This document shows positions 4,250-5,405 of a stretch of 5,405 nucleotides of DNA, piece by piece. The translations under genes were made by a program, and so were the position numbers. The stretch is from Chloroflexota bacterium (GTDB taxonomy: Bacteria; Chloroflexota; Limnocylindria; Limnocylindrales; CSP1-4). Position 1 is the stretch's first letter; every line of letters starts with the position of its first letter. The stretch lies in the NCBI GenBank assembly GCA_013695255.1, contig JACDAV010000418.1:1-5405 (forward strand), read 5' to 3'. The notes beneath the pieces were generated by a model that made no database searches, was not told the DNA's origin, and saw only the letters and a list, made by a program, of their open reading frames with translations.

Positions 4250-5326
4250 CTACGGGAGCGTGAACCGCAGGATCCACGGGCCGGCCAGCCGGACCTCGTC
4301 GGTGCCGGCGACGTTGAGGCCCACGAGCTCGTCGATCTGGACCGTCCACTCGCCCGACGCGTCGTCCACGCCGGCGTCGGTCAGCAGCTCGATCGGGCCG
4401 CCATCGCCGAGGCTCGAGGTCACGAACCGCAGCACGCGGCCGCCGTGACGGACCTCGCCGATCGGTGACCAGTCGCTCCCGGCAGCCCCTTCGACCTCCA
4501 GCTCGACGCGAACCACGGACGGCGCCGCGACCAGGCGCGCGATGCTGACCCGCACGCCCCCGACCTCGGCGACGGCCGTCGGTGCTGCCGCCGTGCCGCC
4601 GGCGACCTGGAGCTCGAAGTCGAACGTCCAGGGACCCAGGTGGCTGCGCCAGGGGTTCCACCCGTCGACGTCGGCGCTCTCCGGCGGCGGCGTGGCGTCA
4701 TCGCGCACCTCGATGTGCGGCATGACGACGTGGAACCGCCGCGGTCCGGCCGGCAGGGGGATCGCCGCCGGCGTGAGCCAGATCATGTTCGCCGCCGTCG
4801 TTCGGTCGAGCGGACTGGACGTGGCGCCGTTGCCGGAGTAACGGCCAGACTCGTCCGTGACCACCGTGGACATCGCCATGAGCTGCGAGATCCCCGGCCG
4901 CTGGAGCTCGTCGACCACCGAGATGGCGAGCATCAGCCGGGTCGCGTCGGCGTACGCCCGATCGATCGTCACGCGATAGCCGTCGACGACCTGCGAGATG
5001 CCAAGCTCCTCGCCGCGCTCCCAGGGCAGGCTGCTGTACGGGCCGCTGAGCCAGGCATAGAGCCCGAGAAGACCCCCGCCCGCCCCACCGACGACGATGA
5101 CGGCCGCCAGCAGCCCTGCGATGCCCGCCCGACGCCGAAGCCGCGGGCGTGCCCGGCCGGACAGTCGCGCGCTGGGCGGCGTCCAGCTGCGGATCGCGCG
5201 CTCGACGCGCTCGTCGACTCGGTGGAAAACGCTCGGCTCTGGGTCGAAGGCGAAGATGCCGGCCAGGCCGGCCTCGAGCGGATCCGGCCGAATGGAAGTC
5301 GGGGCTGCGGCGTCAGGCGTCGGCAC
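4250..5326 (-). CDS. DUF4179-type membrane anti-sigma-like protein, 358 aa
   Basis: This is a bitopic protein. A cytoplasmic N-terminal part (about 1-66) contains a charged amphipathic segment (RVDERVERAIRSW, 36-48) and ends in an Arg-rich stretch (57-66). One transmembrane helix spans about 68-93. A large external part follows, resembling DUF4179 (ISQVVDGYRVTIDRAYADAT at about 110-129, and the PWTFDFEL segment near 232-239) and then a second beta-rich domain like DUF5643 (GVRVSIARLVAAPSVVRVEL, 257-276). Such proteins are usually encoded next to ECF sigma factors and are thought to hold them at the membrane. The HxxxCxxC zinc motif of classical anti-sigma factors is absent. The GTG at 5324-5326 is supported by GGGAGG (reverse complement of 5333-5338), 6 nt upstream. 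It overlaps the 3' end of the sigma factor gene by 14 nt, implying co-transcription and probably translational coupling. The family assignment is from memory of its pattern. Confidence 0.72.
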   Translation of the reverse strand: MPTPDAAAPTSIRPDPLEAGLAGIFAFDPEPSVFHRVDERVERAIRSWTPPSARLSGRARPRLRRRAGIAGLLAAVIVVGGAGGGLLGLYAWLSGPYSSLPWERGEELGISQVVDGYRVTIDRAYADATRLMLAISVVDELQRPGISQLMAMSTVVTDESGRYSGNGATSSPLDRTTAANMIWLTPAAIPLPAGPRRFHVVMPHIEVRDDATPPPESADVDGWNPWRSHLGPWTFDFELQVAGGTAAAPTAVAEVGGVRVSIARLVAAPSVVRVELEVEGAAGSDWSPIGEVRHGGRVLRFVTSSLGDGGPIELLTDAGVDDASGEWTVQIDELVGLNVAGTDEVRLAGPWILRFTLP

Positions 5327-5405
5327 GGTAGGCCTCCCGGATGGTGGCGAGCGCGCGGCTCAGGAGCTTCTGGGTGGCCGCTTCCCGCTTGCCGAGCACC
5401 TCGGC
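5313..5405 (-). CDS. ECF (sigma-70 family) RNA polymerase sigma factor, C-terminal fragment
   Basis: Only the last 30 codons are inside the window; the gene enters from the right edge. The residues (AEVLGKREAATQKLLSRALA, then TIREAY) match the end of sigma region 4.2. They cover the recognition part of its helix-turn-helix (VLGKREAATQKLLSRAL) and the trailing helix that in ECF sigma factors follows SRA/L-x-x-L/I-R. Region 4 contacts the -35 promoter element. The stop is TGA at 5313-5315, 14 nt inside the downstream DUF4179-type gene, the usual arrangement for a sigma factor and its membrane regulator. With so little sequence the ECF subgroup cannot be named. Confidence 0.75.
   Translation of the reverse strand, partial: AEVLGKREAATQKLLSRALATIREAYRADA

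Noticed and set aside
4017..4661. Minus-strand open frames within the 3' ends of the EEP and DUF4179-type genes
   Set aside because: They are shadow frames with Arg/Gly/Pro-rich translation; the real genes in this region have clear domain motifs.

Overview
The window is very GC-rich, with strongly G/C-ending codons and densely packed short genes. It looks like a bacterial chromosome from a high-GC lineage. The lipobox lipoproteins, an ECF sigma/anti-sigma pair of the DUF4179 style, a dodecin, and a mix of Shine-Dalgarno-led and apparently leaderless genes would fit Chloroflexota (Limnocylindria-like) or Actinomycetota. This placement is inference; there is no rRNA or other marker gene. I see no mobile element, CRISPR array, tRNA or rRNA.

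Layout: (1) On the minus strand at the left edge is the N-terminus of an NAD(P)-binding epimerase/dehydratase (<1..126), preceded by a lipoprotein gene of the same orientation (172..1056). (2) A 78-bp divergent intergenic region separates these from a plus-strand series: a small lipoprotein (1135..1557), a four-helix membrane protein (1589..1933) and another small lipoprotein (2025..2507). (3) Convergent to that series is a minus-strand group read from 3167 down to 2553: a short soluble hypothetical protein whose frame has no stop, a 34-residue single-helix membrane peptide, a GC hairpin, and dodecin (2553..2756). (4) Divergent from this group is a membrane-anchored endonuclease/exonuclease/phosphatase (EEP) enzyme (3225..4229). 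(5) Convergent to the EEP gene, and entering from the right edge, is an ECF sigma factor C-terminus (5313..>5405) overlapping by 14 nt the gene for a one-helix DUF4179-type anti-sigma-like protein (4250..5326).

There is no single evident pathway. Most products are envelope proteins (three lipoproteins, a polytopic protein, a TM peptide, a TM-anchored EEP protein and the anti-sigma protein). Only the sigma/anti-sigma pair and the dodecin group look like operons with an internal logic. The most interesting features are a recurrent leaderless-promoter architecture (TANNNT placed 6-7 nt before ATG/GTG, seen three times) and the stop-less ORF that overlaps the 34-aa membrane peptide and stays in frame into dodecin.
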